Assembly: GCF_009757775.1 (NCBI RefSeq)
Contig: NZ_RHLK01000001.1
Coordinates: 161,608-225,607 of the forward strand
Length of the DNA: 64,000 bases
DNA from: Paenibacillus lutrae
GTDB taxonomy: Bacteria; Bacillota; Bacilli; Paenibacillales; NBRC-103111
Reading direction: 5' to 3'
Shown: in pieces, positions 52,849 to 61,322 of the stretch
How the letters are laid out: the number at the start of each line of letters is the position of its first letter
Numbering within the stretch: position 1 is the stretch's first letter
Notes under the pieces: model-generated
Told to the model about the DNA's origin: nothing
Databases searched by the model: none
What the model saw: only the letters and a program-made list of their open reading frames with translations
Position numbers and translations under genes: made by a program

Positions 52849-53610
52849 ATGGAATCTTTTACACTGACACGAAAAGAGATGGCATGCCTATTACTCTCAT
52901 TAGACGGCCGACACCGCCACAAACCCATAGAGGTTTTACAACATGCATGGATGAAAAACCATCGGTATGACATGGAGAAAGGCACAGCGCTGCCTGCCTT
53001 TTTATCCACAACATTACCTCCCGTCATTGAGAAACTCATCAAGGGCAACGAGATCAAAGGTTTCTCTCTGCAGGAGATTGCCGCCCTCGGCCAGCTTATC
53101 GAATATTCTCACCTGTCCATTACTTCCATGCAGAACTGGGTGAAAAGAGACTTCAAAGAATTTTTTGATTCCCCCAAGGTGGGGAAAAAATATTCATTGA
53201 ATCAAGCGGCGCTGCTGTTTATAATCGATGACCTCAAATCCAATCTTGATTTTGTCTCTATACGGAAGCTGTTTGATATTATACTCGGCAAGCCCGATCT
53301 GGATAGCGATGACTTAATAAGTCCGATGAAACTCTACAGCACATACACGGCTATGTTCGAAGAACTTGACGCCAACAACGACCAACTGCTGGACACAGTG
53401 GGCCACGATCACGGTAACCGCAACCATGACTTACTCGCCGAGAATGTGATTCGTTCATCCGCAGAGAAATTCGCGGCTCAGATTATGGATGTGACCGAGA
53501 AACAGAAGGAAGAGATACGCAACATCTTGTTTATCGCGGTTATTTCCATTCAAACCTCGTACTTTCACACACTGGCCAGACGCTATTTCAATGCAACCTT
53601 ATTCCTATAG
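52849..53610 (+). CDS. DUF1836 protein, MerR-like HTH
   Basis: 253-residue cytosolic protein. The conserved DUF1836 core is residues 65-155 (FSLQEIAALGQLIEYSHLSITSMQNWVKRDF with SLNQAALLFIIDDLKSNLDFVSIRKLF), which carries a predicted MerR-type helix-turn-helix, so a DNA-binding role is likely. GGAGGACC precedes the ATG. It is sandwiched between two CNNM/CorC paralogues, the first divergent, the second 150 bases downstream, which suggests a cation-homeostasis regulator. That role is inference; the family has no firm function known to me. Confidence 0.78.
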   Translation: MESFTLTRKEMACLLLSLDGRHRHKPIEVLQHAWMKNHRYDMEKGTALPAFLSTTLPPVIEKLIKGNEIKGFSLQEIAALGQLIEYSHLSITSMQNWVKRDFKEFFDSPKVGKKYSLNQAALLFIIDDLKSNLDFVSIRKLFDIILGKPDLDSDDLISPMKLYSTYTAMFEELDANNDQLLDTVGHDHGNRNHDLLAENVIRSSAEKFAAQIMDVTEKQKEEIRNILFIAVISIQTSYFHTLARRYFNATLFL

Positions 53611-53760
53611 AAGCATGAATGTGAGGAGTTGTTCTGTTGAACGACTCTTTTTTTGTTGTGCATGTCCGGGGTGACTTTTACACAAACTAGCCACTATGCA
53701 GGACGTTCAGCTTCAGGCTGATGGCCGGTGTGTATCTTGAATCCCGGAAGGAAGATCTTC

Positions 53761-55083
53761 GTGCTCCTTAATCTGTTCTTGGTCGCGCTCCTCATTATTT
53801 TGACAGCCTTCTTCGTCGCCACAGAATTTGCTATTATACGTGTTCGTCCCAGCCGGGTCGATCAGCTGGTTCTGGAAGGAAGGAAGAATGCGATTGCCGT
53901 TCAAAGGGTAACCAGTAACCTGGATGGGTATTTGTCCGCCTGTCAGCTCGGAATCACCATTACAGCGCTCGGGCTGGGGTGGCTCGGGGAACCTACAGTT
54001 GAGAAAATTTTGTTTCCGGTTTTCGACCGTTTCGGGATTAACGTAAACATGAGTCACATTTTGTCATTCGTCATCGCCTTTGCCCTGATCACCTACCTGC
54101 ATGTGGTGCTTGGAGAGCTGGCACCGAAATCTCTGGCGATTCAGAAGGCCGAACAAGTTTCTCTTCTGCTGGCACCTGTCATTATCCTTTTCTATAAAGT
54201 GATGTACCCGTTTATCTGGGTGCTGAACGGTTCCGCGAACGGATTTATTAAAATGTTCGGCGTCCAGCCGGCAAGCGAGCACGAAGAGGCTCATTCGCAG
54301 GAAGAGATCCGGATCATTCTGTCCGAAAGCTATCAAAGCGGCAAAATCAATAAAGCGGAATACGGATACGTGAACCGGATTTTTACATTCGATGATCTGC
54401 TGGCCCGTGAAATTATGGTGCCGCGCACCGATATGGTGTGCTTATATGCCAATAAGTCTTTTCAAGATAATCTGTTGATTATTAAAAGAGAACAGTATAC
54501 ACGTTTTCCGGTTGTCCTGGAGAGCAAAGACAATATTATCGGGATTGTGAACACCAAACAGTTTTTTCTGCGCTATGATAACAATCCGGACTTGGATTTT
54601 AAATCCTTGCTTCAACCGGTTCTAACGGTTCCGGAGGTTATGCCCGTCAAAACCCTGCTCAAAAGAATGCAGCTGGAACAAGTTCATATGGCCCTTCTTC
54701 TAGATGAATATGGGGGGACGAGCGGATTAATAACCATTGAAGATATTCTGGAAGAAATCGTCGGGGAAATACGGGATGAATTCGACCAGGACGAGAAAAT
54801 TGAGATCGAGAAGCTTGGCAACGATCATTACCTGGTTCAAGGCGTTGCTCTTATAGATGAAATCAATGCCATGCTGGGCATTCATCTCGAACATTCGGTT
54901 GTGGATACAATTGGCGGCTGGTTCTATAATCATTATCCTGATCTGGAGACGGGTGTGGAGTGGCGGCATGGAGATTGGATTTTTATCATTAGAGAGAAAG
55001 ACAAACACCGGATACGGAAAATTGAAATTGAGAAGAAGACACAATCCGGTGAGAGCAATCTAATAAAAGAGAAAGACTTATAA
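53761..55083 (+). CDS. CNNM/HlyC-CorC family membrane protein, copy 2
   Basis: 440-residue paralogue of the protein at 51287-52612 (same NLFLVALLIILTAFFVATEFAII start, DUF21, CBS pair with LLDEYGGTSGLITIEDILEE, CorC domain with LDQ/FDQDEKIEIEKL acidic joint). It is similar enough over its whole length to be a duplication. I prefer GTG 53761, preceded by GGAAGG and matching the length and start of copy 1, over an upstream GTG at 53728. Confidence 0.9.
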   Translation: MLLNLFLVALLIILTAFFVATEFAIIRVRPSRVDQLVLEGRKNAIAVQRVTSNLDGYLSACQLGITITALGLGWLGEPTVEKILFPVFDRFGINVNMSHILSFVIAFALITYLHVVLGELAPKSLAIQKAEQVSLLLAPVIILFYKVMYPFIWVLNGSANGFIKMFGVQPASEHEEAHSQEEIRIILSESYQSGKINKAEYGYVNRIFTFDDLLAREIMVPRTDMVCLYANKSFQDNLLIIKREQYTRFPVVLESKDNIIGIVNTKQFFLRYDNNPDLDFKSLLQPVLTVPEVMPVKTLLKRMQLEQVHMALLLDEYGGTSGLITIEDILEEIVGEIRDEFDQDEKIEIEKLGNDHYLVQGVALIDEINAMLGIHLEHSVVDTIGGWFYNHYPDLETGVEWRHGDWIFIIREKDKHRIRKIEIEKKTQSGESNLIKEKDL

Positions 55084-55117
55084 GCCGCGGGTTTCATACC
55101 TATCTGCGGCTTTTTTT
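55083..55117 (+). terminator. intrinsic terminator
   Basis: AGCCGC/GCGGCT stem then seven Ts, directly after the second CorC gene. Confidence 0.75.
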
Positions 55118-55152
55118 AATGGCAGGTTGAGGTGAGTCCAAGTTGGCTGAGC

Positions 55153-55632
55153 TTACTTCAAAGTTCCTTCGCATGGATTGGAAAGGTCTTTATTCTCAAC
55201 CAGCTTTAATAAAGAATCAAAAAATTGCTTGCGTTCATGCTCCTCAAAATTAGCAAGGAGCTTATCCGCAATTTCATTCTGGGAGGAAAGTACTTGATTA
55301 ATGCTGGCCTGCGCCAATTCTGTCAGCTCAATCAGAGTTGCCCTGCGATCTTTGGGATCCTGAACGCGGATCAGGAGCTGTTCCTGCTCAAGAGCATCCA
55401 CAAAATCCGTCACGGTGCGTGCTCTAATACCTAGCTTAGAGGCCAATTCGTTCATACGGATGCTGCCTGATTTAGATACAACAGAAAGAAGGCGGAGCCT
55501 GGGACCTGTGATTGCATAGGGGGTATCGAGAGCCGAAAGCTGGGTATCAAATTCCCTTTGGATGGCATGGGTAGTTCTAACAAGTAAATGAATCACGTCG
55601 ATGGACAAGGGATTAGGAGAGTTGTTAAACAT
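55153..55632 (-). CDS. MarR-family regulator
   Basis: 159-residue winged-helix repressor. The HTH lies around residues 50-95 (GSIRMNELASKLGIRARTVTDFVDALEQEQLLIRVQDPKDRRATLIELTE), with the MarR wing D-x-R-x-x... at the end. TTGACAAGGAGGAAAAT precedes the ATG. It is divergent to the 14-span MFS gene, and two inverted repeats of matching design (55677-55726) lie between them. Confidence 0.92.
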   Translation of the reverse strand: MFNNSPNPLSIDVIHLLVRTTHAIQREFDTQLSALDTPYAITGPRLRLLSVVSKSGSIRMNELASKLGIRARTVTDFVDALEQEQLLIRVQDPKDRRATLIELTELAQASINQVLSSQNEIADKLLANFEEHERKQFFDSLLKLVENKDLSNPCEGTLK

Positions 55633-55676
55633 ATTTTCCTCCTTGACAAGTTAGGTTAAAATTAATAAGCTCTTTA

Positions 55677-55696
55677 ATAGTGAGGAGGCTCACTAT
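55677..55696. promoter_or_regulatory. MarR operator candidate 1
   Basis: ATAGTGAG - GAGG - CTCACTAT, perfect eight-base arms. Centre 31 bases from candidate 2, about three helical turns. Confidence 0.62.
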
Positions 55697-55708
55697 ATTA
55701 TATACACT

Positions 55709-55726
55709 TAATGAGTGTGCTCATTA
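55709..55726. promoter_or_regulatory. MarR operator candidate 2
   Basis: TAATGAG - TGTG - CTCATTA, perfect seven-base arms with the same TGAG/CTCA core as candidate 1. Confidence 0.6.
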
Positions 55727-55939
55727 TATTATACATTCATTTAGAGGTTGCAGCTACGTGTTTATACCTGAAAGCTTTATAAGTAGGGGGATCAAAATGG
55801 TTGTTGCGTAAAGGATAGTGCCTCTCGTTCAGATCAGTCTTGCACTCCTGATTGCCGTCTTTCACTTGCCCGCCTTACAAAATTATTTCAACATCTATTG
55901 ACTTGTATTACGAGCTATTACAGGAGGAAGGATCTAATC

Positions 55940-57313
55940 ATGAACGAATCCACTCACACTCAAGGTGATAAATTACTTCGGGTACTTGTGGTAACCTTAA
56001 TTTTCTCGGTAATGAACGGCACGATGTTTAATGTGGCTTTACCGGTCATCGGTAAAGAATTTGATCTTGCTCCTTCGCAAGTGAGCTGGATCATGACAGG
56101 TTATATGGTCGTCTACGCGATAGGATCTGTCGTCTTCGGTAAACTCGCAGATAACTACAGCCTCAAAAATCTGTTGACATATGGGCTTATTCTATTCGCT
56201 TTAGGTTCAAAAGTAGGCTTGGTGGCAGCCGATTATTGGATGGTCGTTCTAGGCCGGATTCTACAGGCTTCAGGAGCCTCCGTGCTGCCGGCGACAGCCA
56301 TGATTATTCCCATCCGCTACTTTGCGCCTGAGAAGCGGGGAAGAGCCCTGGGTACATCAGCCATAGGGCTTGCTCTGGGTAATGCTCTGGGTCCGATAGT
56401 CTCCGGACTCATAATGAGCTTGGGCAACTGGAGAGTTTTGTTCTTGCTTTCTATGCTGCCGCTGCTGACATTGCCGCTTTTCCGCAAATACCTGGATGAC
56501 GATAAGGGAAAGCAGGGGAAGATCGATATCATGGGCGGAGGCATGCTCGCTTCTGCGGTCGCGCTTCTTCTACTCGCTATCACGCAAAGCAGCTGGGTCC
56601 TGGCTATAGGCTGCGCAGTTGCCTTTATGCTCTTTGTCAGCAGAATAAGAACAACTTCGGATCCTTTTATCAATCCGGCACTGTTCGCTAATAAGAAATT
56701 CTCAGGCGGACTCTTGATTGCTTTTATCGCAACAGCCATGAATTTCAGTATTACGTTCATGACCCCGCAGTATTTGACGGCACTGAATCAGCTATCGCCC
56801 GGGAGTATCGGGATTGTATTGTTCCCCGCTGCAATTGCTTCAGCTGTTCTGGGACGTAAAGGGGGTAAGCTGGCGGATGAACGCGGTAATTTCATGCTTG
56901 TAAGTCTTGCATCCTTGTTCATGATCCTGTGTTTTTCCCTTTTATCCACGTTCGTCGGAGTGACGGCCTATGCCATTGCCATCATCCTAATTCTAGGTCA
57001 AGTCGGACAAACCTTTATGCAGATTGCGCTATCCAATACGATTTCCAGGACGTTGATGAAAGAGCAGACCGGTGTAGGGATGGGGTTGTTCTCCATGCTG
57101 AACTTTATCTCCGGAGCGCTTGCAATGAGCGTTATCGGGAAAATGCTGGATAGGAATTCAGCGGAGTTTCATTTGAATCCATTCGTCGGACATGAGCCGG
57201 CATATGTATACAGCAATATTTTCTTCATTATGACTGTATTGACCGTTCTTGTGTGGAGTCTTTACCGGTTGCAGTTCGGAACTCAAATCCGTCCTGTCGA
57301 AATGAAGCATTGA
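55940..57313 (+). CDS. MFS exporter, 14-span DHA2, Tet(L)/Tet(K)-like
   Basis: 457-residue proton antiporter; the same length and plan as the 14-segment Tet(L)/Tet(K) tetracycline pumps (VNxALPxI start NVALPVIGKEF, PSQVSWIMTGYMVVYAIGSVVFGKLADNYS, GRILQASGASVLPA, EKRGRALG, YVYSNIFFIMTV end). AGGAGGAAGG lies before ATG 55940. The divergent MarR gene and the two operators suggest drug-inducible control. Specificity cannot be read from sequence; tetracycline export is not proven. Confidence 0.9.
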   Translation: MNESTHTQGDKLLRVLVVTLIFSVMNGTMFNVALPVIGKEFDLAPSQVSWIMTGYMVVYAIGSVVFGKLADNYSLKNLLTYGLILFALGSKVGLVAADYWMVVLGRILQASGASVLPATAMIIPIRYFAPEKRGRALGTSAIGLALGNALGPIVSGLIMSLGNWRVLFLLSMLPLLTLPLFRKYLDDDKGKQGKIDIMGGGMLASAVALLLLAITQSSWVLAIGCAVAFMLFVSRIRTTSDPFINPALFANKKFSGGLLIAFIATAMNFSITFMTPQYLTALNQLSPGSIGIVLFPAAIASAVLGRKGGKLADERGNFMLVSLASLFMILCFSLLSTFVGVTAYAIAIILILGQVGQTFMQIALSNTISRTLMKEQTGVGMGLFSMLNFISGALAMSVIGKMLDRNSAEFHLNPFVGHEPAYVYSNIFFIMTVLTVLVWSLYRLQFGTQIRPVEMKH

Positions 57314-57357
57314 CACATCCAGGCGAAGCTGGTAACTTGTAAGTAATCTCATATCCC

Positions 57358-57466
57358 TCAAAGGGGAGTAGCTTATAAATGCTTAGTCGTCATTACGTGG
57401 CCTATCAGCCTCCGGCTCTGCATTCGACGTCGTTATTGAAGAACGTTGTTAGCGAGACCTTTGCCT
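57358..57466 (+). promoter_or_regulatory. yybP-ykoY manganese riboswitch
   Basis: Mn2+-sensing aptamer. Core elements: AAAGGGGAGTAGC (57360-57372), GTCGTCATTACGTG, CCGGCTCTGC and the closing TAGCGAGACCTTTGCC (57450-57465), where CAAAGG/CCTTTG forms the closing stem. A strong terminator (57493-57530) follows; CAGCCTCCG at 57408-57416 is complementary to CGGAGGCTG of the terminator, a plausible antiterminator. The frame that covers it (57379-57636) is not coding. The downstream gene is a FlgB-like protein rather than a metal exporter. Confidence 0.9.
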
Positions 57467-57492
57467 TTCGGCATTGGTCTTTTGCAGGTATA

Positions 57493-57530
57493 GCAGCCTT
57501 TGCCGGAACACCGGCGGAGGCTGCTTTTTT
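57493..57530 (+). terminator. riboswitch-linked intrinsic terminator
   Basis: GCAGCCTTTGCCGG - AACA - CCGGCGGAGGCTGC with one mismatch, then six Ts, 27 bases after the aptamer. Confidence 0.92.
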
Positions 57531-57642
57531 GTTTTATTTTCGTACATTCGAGGAAAGGAGGAGGGAAGGAACTGAACCTGTTCTTTCCCGTGATGCTATT
57601 CTTGAAGCAAATATGCAACCTATGAACGGAGGGTGACACTCA

Positions 57643-58044
57643 ATGCTTCAATCTTCATCTAATCGTTTGAATGAGAAAGCACTCGACTTAGCGGCTGCCA
57701 GGCATCAGGCGATTCTTAGTAACATTGCTAACGCAGATACACCGGGTTATAAAAGTAAATATGTTTCGTTTGAAGAAGAATTACGGAAAGCAACGGGAGA
57801 CACGAAAGAATTAGAAGGAATCCGATCACACAAGCTCCATTTTCCGATTCCGGGCCGTGAGGATTCAAGCCTTATTCAGACGAAAACTACAGGGCCGTTC
57901 GTATTTAACAACAATGAGAATAGCGTCGATGTAGATAGTGAGATGAGCTTGCTTGCCAAGAATCAGCTTTATTATTCCTTTTACGCGGATAGAGTCAGCG
58001 GACATTATAAGAAAATGAACGGAATACTCAAAAATTTAACTTAG
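57643..58044 (+). CDS. FlgB-like flagellar rod protein, lone copy
   Basis: 133-residue protein with the FlgB layout: the N-terminal AAARHQAILSNIANADTPGYKSKYVSFEEELR matches the rod/hook N-terminal helix-NxAN-x-TPGYK motif, and DVDSEMSLLAKNQLYYSFYADRVSGHYKKMNGIL matches the C-terminal helix. It is close to the usual FlgB length. Flagellar rod genes normally sit in flgB-flgC-fliE; none is here. ACGGAGGGTGA precedes the ATG. It lies behind an Mn2+ riboswitch and terminator. Confidence 0.85.
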   Translation: MLQSSSNRLNEKALDLAAARHQAILSNIANADTPGYKSKYVSFEEELRKATGDTKELEGIRSHKLHFPIPGREDSSLIQTKTTGPFVFNNNENSVDVDSEMSLLAKNQLYYSFYADRVSGHYKKMNGILKNLT

Positions 58045-58074
58045 CTTATTTATTTAATGAAAAATAAGCACCGA

Positions 58075-58103
58075 AACCCATCCTAAACTAAGGATGGGTT
58101 TTT
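58075..58103 (+). terminator. intrinsic terminator
   Basis: AACCCATCCT/AGGATGGGTT stem and TTT after the FlgB-like gene. Confidence 0.82.
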
Positions 58104-58183
58104 CGAGTGGTTGATCCTTACTTTAAAATGATGTATATTGATTTTACATTGACATTACAGCAGGTCTAAAAAAAGGAGGAGCC

Positions 58184-58786
58184 ATGTCACCACGTACCAA
58201 AGAACAAAATGATGCGATCCGGGAGATGCGGATGAACCAAATTATGCAAGCGGCGGCGGAAGTATATTTAGAGAAGGGCATTCAATTGGAAATACGCGAT
58301 GTTGCGGTCAAGGCAGAGCTCGGCTACGGAACCGTGTATCATTATTACAAAAACAAGCACATGCTTTTGGAAGATTTACTGTGGGATGCCCTGAATCGAA
58401 CGGAGTCGGCAGTACTGCCCGCTTTGAAGGGGGACGGAGGCAGTTTGCTTAAAGCGGAGTCGTTCGCAAGGCTGCTCCTGCAAAAGTGTATCCAGGATCT
58501 TTCCGTATTTATTTTGCTTAAAACGGTTGCGGATAATTTTCATCACTTCCCGGGCAACCGGTTCACCAAACTGTTTACCGACTTTCAGGAGCGGATCTAT
58601 TTGCCGTTTGTGGAAATGATTCGCGAAGAAATTCGTTCCAAATCATCGGAGGTAACAGCTAATCTCATATTTGGCTCGCTTGTTGGCTGCACTGCATTGA
58701 ATATCCACCACAATATGAGCAGCGAGATGGACGTGGAAGGGATCGTCGATATGATTTTTTCAGGCGTACAGTCAAAGGAGAGATGA
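58184..58786 (+). CDS. TetR/AcrR-family regulator
   Basis: 200-residue repressor with an N-terminal HTH (about 25-60; EIRDVAVKAELGYGTVYHYYKNKHMLLEDLL). AAAGGAGGAGCC precedes the ATG. Its stop is overlapped by a possible ATG of the methionine aminopeptidase gene (58783-58786), so both are on one transcript, an unusual partner for a TetR protein. Confidence 0.9.
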   Translation: MSPRTKEQNDAIREMRMNQIMQAAAEVYLEKGIQLEIRDVAVKAELGYGTVYHYYKNKHMLLEDLLWDALNRTESAVLPALKGDGGSLLKAESFARLLLQKCIQDLSVFILLKTVADNFHHFPGNRFTKLFTDFQERIYLPFVEMIREEIRSKSSEVTANLIFGSLVGCTALNIHHNMSSEMDVEGIVDMIFSGVQSKER

Positions 58787-58791
58787 ATGGA

Positions 58792-59538
58792 ATGATCATC
58801 CTGAAAACAAGATCAGAAATTGAAGAAATGAGAAGAGCCGGCCGAATTGTCGCTGCTTTTCATCAAATAATTGCAGGTATGATCCGGCCGGGGATCACGA
58901 CGCTCGATATCGAATCGTTTGCGGTGCGGTTCCTGAAGGAGAATGGCGCCAAGGCTTATACGATAGGATACAACGGTTATCCGTTTGCAACATGTGCGTC
59001 TGTCAACGATGTCATTGCGCATGGTTTTCCGGACCGGAAGCCGCTTAAGGAAGGCGACATCGTCAAAATCGACATCGTCGCGGATGCGGATGGCTGGATC
59101 GGCGATTCAGCTTGGTGTTATGCGGTCGGCGAGGTGCCTAACGAAGCCCGTAAACTGATGCGGGTAACGAAGGAATGCTTATATCTTGGTATCGAAAAAG
59201 CTGTCGTCGGAAACCGGATCGGCGATGTGATGCACGCGGTTCAAACCCATGCCGAGCGCAACGGATTCTCGGTGGTGCGCGAACTGCTCGGTCATGGCGT
59301 AGGAAGGGAGATGCACGAGGAACCTAGTTATTCCCACGTCGGGAATCCGGGCAAAGGGTTCCGTTTGAAGGAAGGGATGGTTTTTACGATTGAGCCGATG
59401 CTAAATGCCGGAAAAGCGTTAATGACGATTGATGCCGACGGATGGACCGCCAGAACCGCTGACGGCTCGCTATCCGCACAGTACGAGCATACGGTCGCCA
59501 TTACTGCGGATGGCCCGATTATATTGACCGAACAATAG
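58792..59538 (+). CDS. map: methionine aminopeptidase, type I
   Basis: 248-residue metalloprotease that removes the initiator Met from nascent proteins. All five metal ligands are visible: the two Asp (KIDIVADADGWIGDSAW), His in GHGVGREMHEEP, Glu in FTIEPML and Glu in AQYEHTVAIT. Full pita-bread domain. I chose ATG 58792, nine bases after AAAGGAGAG; ATG 58783 overlaps the TetR stop but is too close to that site. It is likely an extra copy of the housekeeping Map, since the main gene is normally in the ribosomal-protein cluster. Confidence 0.93.
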   Translation: MIILKTRSEIEEMRRAGRIVAAFHQIIAGMIRPGITTLDIESFAVRFLKENGAKAYTIGYNGYPFATCASVNDVIAHGFPDRKPLKEGDIVKIDIVADADGWIGDSAWCYAVGEVPNEARKLMRVTKECLYLGIEKAVVGNRIGDVMHAVQTHAERNGFSVVRELLGHGVGREMHEEPSYSHVGNPGKGFRLKEGMVFTIEPMLNAGKALMTIDADGWTARTADGSLSAQYEHTVAITADGPIILTEQ

Positions 59539-59665
59539 AATTCATATCCTTTTAGAGGTGCATTCAAGCGTGCTTTCAAGCAGCCCGGGGAATCGCCGGG
59601 AGCAGACTGTTGTCATCGATTGTCAACACAGCAAGGTGAAACGTATTTGTTATATGTTGAATAAA

Positions 59666-59698
59666 CGAAGATCCGATACCTATACAATCGGGTCTTCG
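59666..59698 (+). terminator. hairpin after map, weak terminator
   Basis: CGAAGATCCGAT / ATCGGGTCTTCG, 12-base arms, nine-base loop. No strong T-run follows, so it may attenuate or pause transcription. Confidence 0.4.
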
Positions 59699-59810
59699 CT
59701 TATATAGGATGGTAATGAGGAACGATTTTAAACTGACGGGCCCTAAGACGCGGATCGAGATGCTTGACCCGGACCGATCTGCTGGTGTCGAACAAGGGGG
59801 AAGTCCTAAG

Positions 59811-60236
59811 TTGAGTTATTTATTAAGATTAAATCAAATGAAAAATCAAAATTACCATGAACTATTCCCGGGCGTTTTAACAAAAGGCTATAGAAATGCG
59901 GAGTCTGTTTATATTGAAGATGACTTATTTGTCTTTTTAAAACCGGCGATTAAAAACGGATATGAACCTTTCGAATGTTTCCATCGTTTTGAAATTCCAA
60001 AGGAAAATTGGTTTCGGATCATAAGTGGATTCGTCCTGATAAGGGAGTATTTATATAATCATCAGACGACTGAACTAACCGAGTACATACAACCACATTT
60101 TCAGACACTCACGGAAAGCACCTTAACAAAGTATTTGAAAAATCGGGTGCAGATTGATGAAATGATCCATGATTTGATTACCTGGATTGAAGAACAGTTA
60201 ATAACAAACAAGTGTATTACCCTCATTGGAATATAG
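59811..60236 (+). CDS. hypothetical protein, immunity-like
   Basis: About 141 residues if translated from TTG 59811, which has GGGGGAAG seven bases upstream; a longer frame starts at ATG 59709 but without an RBS and next to a hairpin. No family recognised. Asn-, Tyr- and Ile-rich, lower GC than the neighbours, with a FECFHRFEIPKENWF segment and C-terminal helices. Style and context (next to DUF1871, DUF1877 and SUFU genes) suggest an immunity-type or phage-derived orphan. Confidence 0.6.
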   Translation: MSYLLRLNQMKNQNYHELFPGVLTKGYRNAESVYIEDDLFVFLKPAIKNGYEPFECFHRFEIPKENWFRIISGFVLIREYLYNHQTTELTEYIQPHFQTLTESTLTKYLKNRVQIDEMIHDLITWIEEQLITNKCITLIGI

Positions 60237-60318
60237 GGCTTCGAAGGAAGAATCCAAAAGCGTTAAGCGAACAATGGAGTAGTCGGCCATTTCGTTCCGG
60301 TATAAAGGAGATGTATAG

Positions 60319-60570
60319 GTGAATATTGACGTGAAGGTTTTAACGGAAATCATTAATAGCTGGGACCCCGTTGGCCTTTTAGCTGGAGGAGCTCCAGAAG
60401 ACGAATACAGCATTGAAATAAGGGAAATTGTAGCGGGGGGCACTTTTTATACGCGTGAAACGGACCTAGCGAGACTTATTTACACTGTGTTCAACGACAA
60501 AATGGGGGTGAAATTAAATCTTCTTGCTTGTTTAAATCAAGCATTTAAATTAACGGAACAAATGAAATAA
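60319..60570 (+). CDS. DUF1871-family small protein
   Basis: 83 residues. The EIINSWDPVGLLAGGAPEDEYSIEI core matches the DUF1871 signature (INxWDPxxLL...APxDEY), a small all-helical family of Firmicutes of unknown role that is often seen near orphan immunity-type genes. GTG start at 60319 with AAAGGAGATG upstream. Confidence 0.85.
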   Translation: MNIDVKVLTEIINSWDPVGLLAGGAPEDEYSIEIREIVAGGTFYTRETDLARLIYTVFNDKMGVKLNLLACLNQAFKLTEQMK

Positions 60571-60729
60571 CAACAGCAATTATTGAACTACGGGTTACTG
60601 TATCAGCACTGTGCAAAAAGCCCTGTCGGCAAACATGGATATAATTTTCCTTGAAATACACAATCCCAGGATGTTACATTTTGATAGGGCAGTATAGTCA
60701 CTACCACAAATGGAAAGAAGGCTGATAAC

Positions 60730-61218
60730 ATGGGAATGCGCGGATATTACTTTGCTATAGATGACAACCTGTTGCAGCAAATCACAGCAGGCGACATTGC
60801 ATGTAAGAGTTTGAAAATAGACGATTATCCCGGACTGGACATTGATAGATCCTGGGAGGCAATTCACTACTTGCTTTGTGGAGATATTTCCGATGGAGAG
60901 CCCCCTCTTGGCTATGTTGTTCCGCTGACATCAGACAAAGGCATCGATTTCGGCTCGTTCGGGGCGTTTTCCTTACGCGCCGAGCAAGTTGCAGAAGCGC
61001 TTCAGGCTATGTCTGAGCTGGATGAAGCGCAGCTTCGCTCGCGGTATGATTTCCCGGCAATGGTTAAGGACGAGGTATATCCTCTTGAGCCTGACACGGT
61101 TTCAGACGAGGATGAGGACGCGTTCTTTGCCTACATGCTACAGCATTTTAACGAAATCCATCGTTTCTACAGCCAAACTGTAGCCGAGGGCAAAGGTCTC
61201 ATCTTCTATATTTTCTGA
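60730..61218 (+). CDS. DUF1877 (YfbM-like) protein
   Basis: 162 residues. MGMRGYYFAIDDNLLQQI, DIDRSWEAIHYLLCGD and PLGYVVPL are DUF1877 hallmarks (YfbM). Function unknown; members are common as stand-alone genes next to toxin/immunity loci. Start ATG 60730 with AAGAAGG upstream. Confidence 0.88.
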   Translation: MGMRGYYFAIDDNLLQQITAGDIACKSLKIDDYPGLDIDRSWEAIHYLLCGDISDGEPPLGYVVPLTSDKGIDFGSFGAFSLRAEQVAEALQAMSELDEAQLRSRYDFPAMVKDEVYPLEPDTVSDEDEDAFFAYMLQHFNEIHRFYSQTVAEGKGLIFYIF

Positions 61219-61322
61219 TTCCAATAAATGAATCATCGCAAGCGGTAAAAAAATCATGACATACTTAAGAAACGACCCCGAGCTTAGATAAAGTTCGGAA
61301 ATATACGAGCCGGAGGAAAAAA

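Noticed and set aside
55898-55939. Upstream extension of the MFS start
   Set aside because: AGGAGGAAGG sits before ATG 55940 and homologues start at this point.
57379-57636. Open frame of 85 codons over the manganese riboswitch
   Set aside because: It covers the conserved aptamer and terminator stem; its apparent protein has low complexity where the terminator lies. RNA, not coding.
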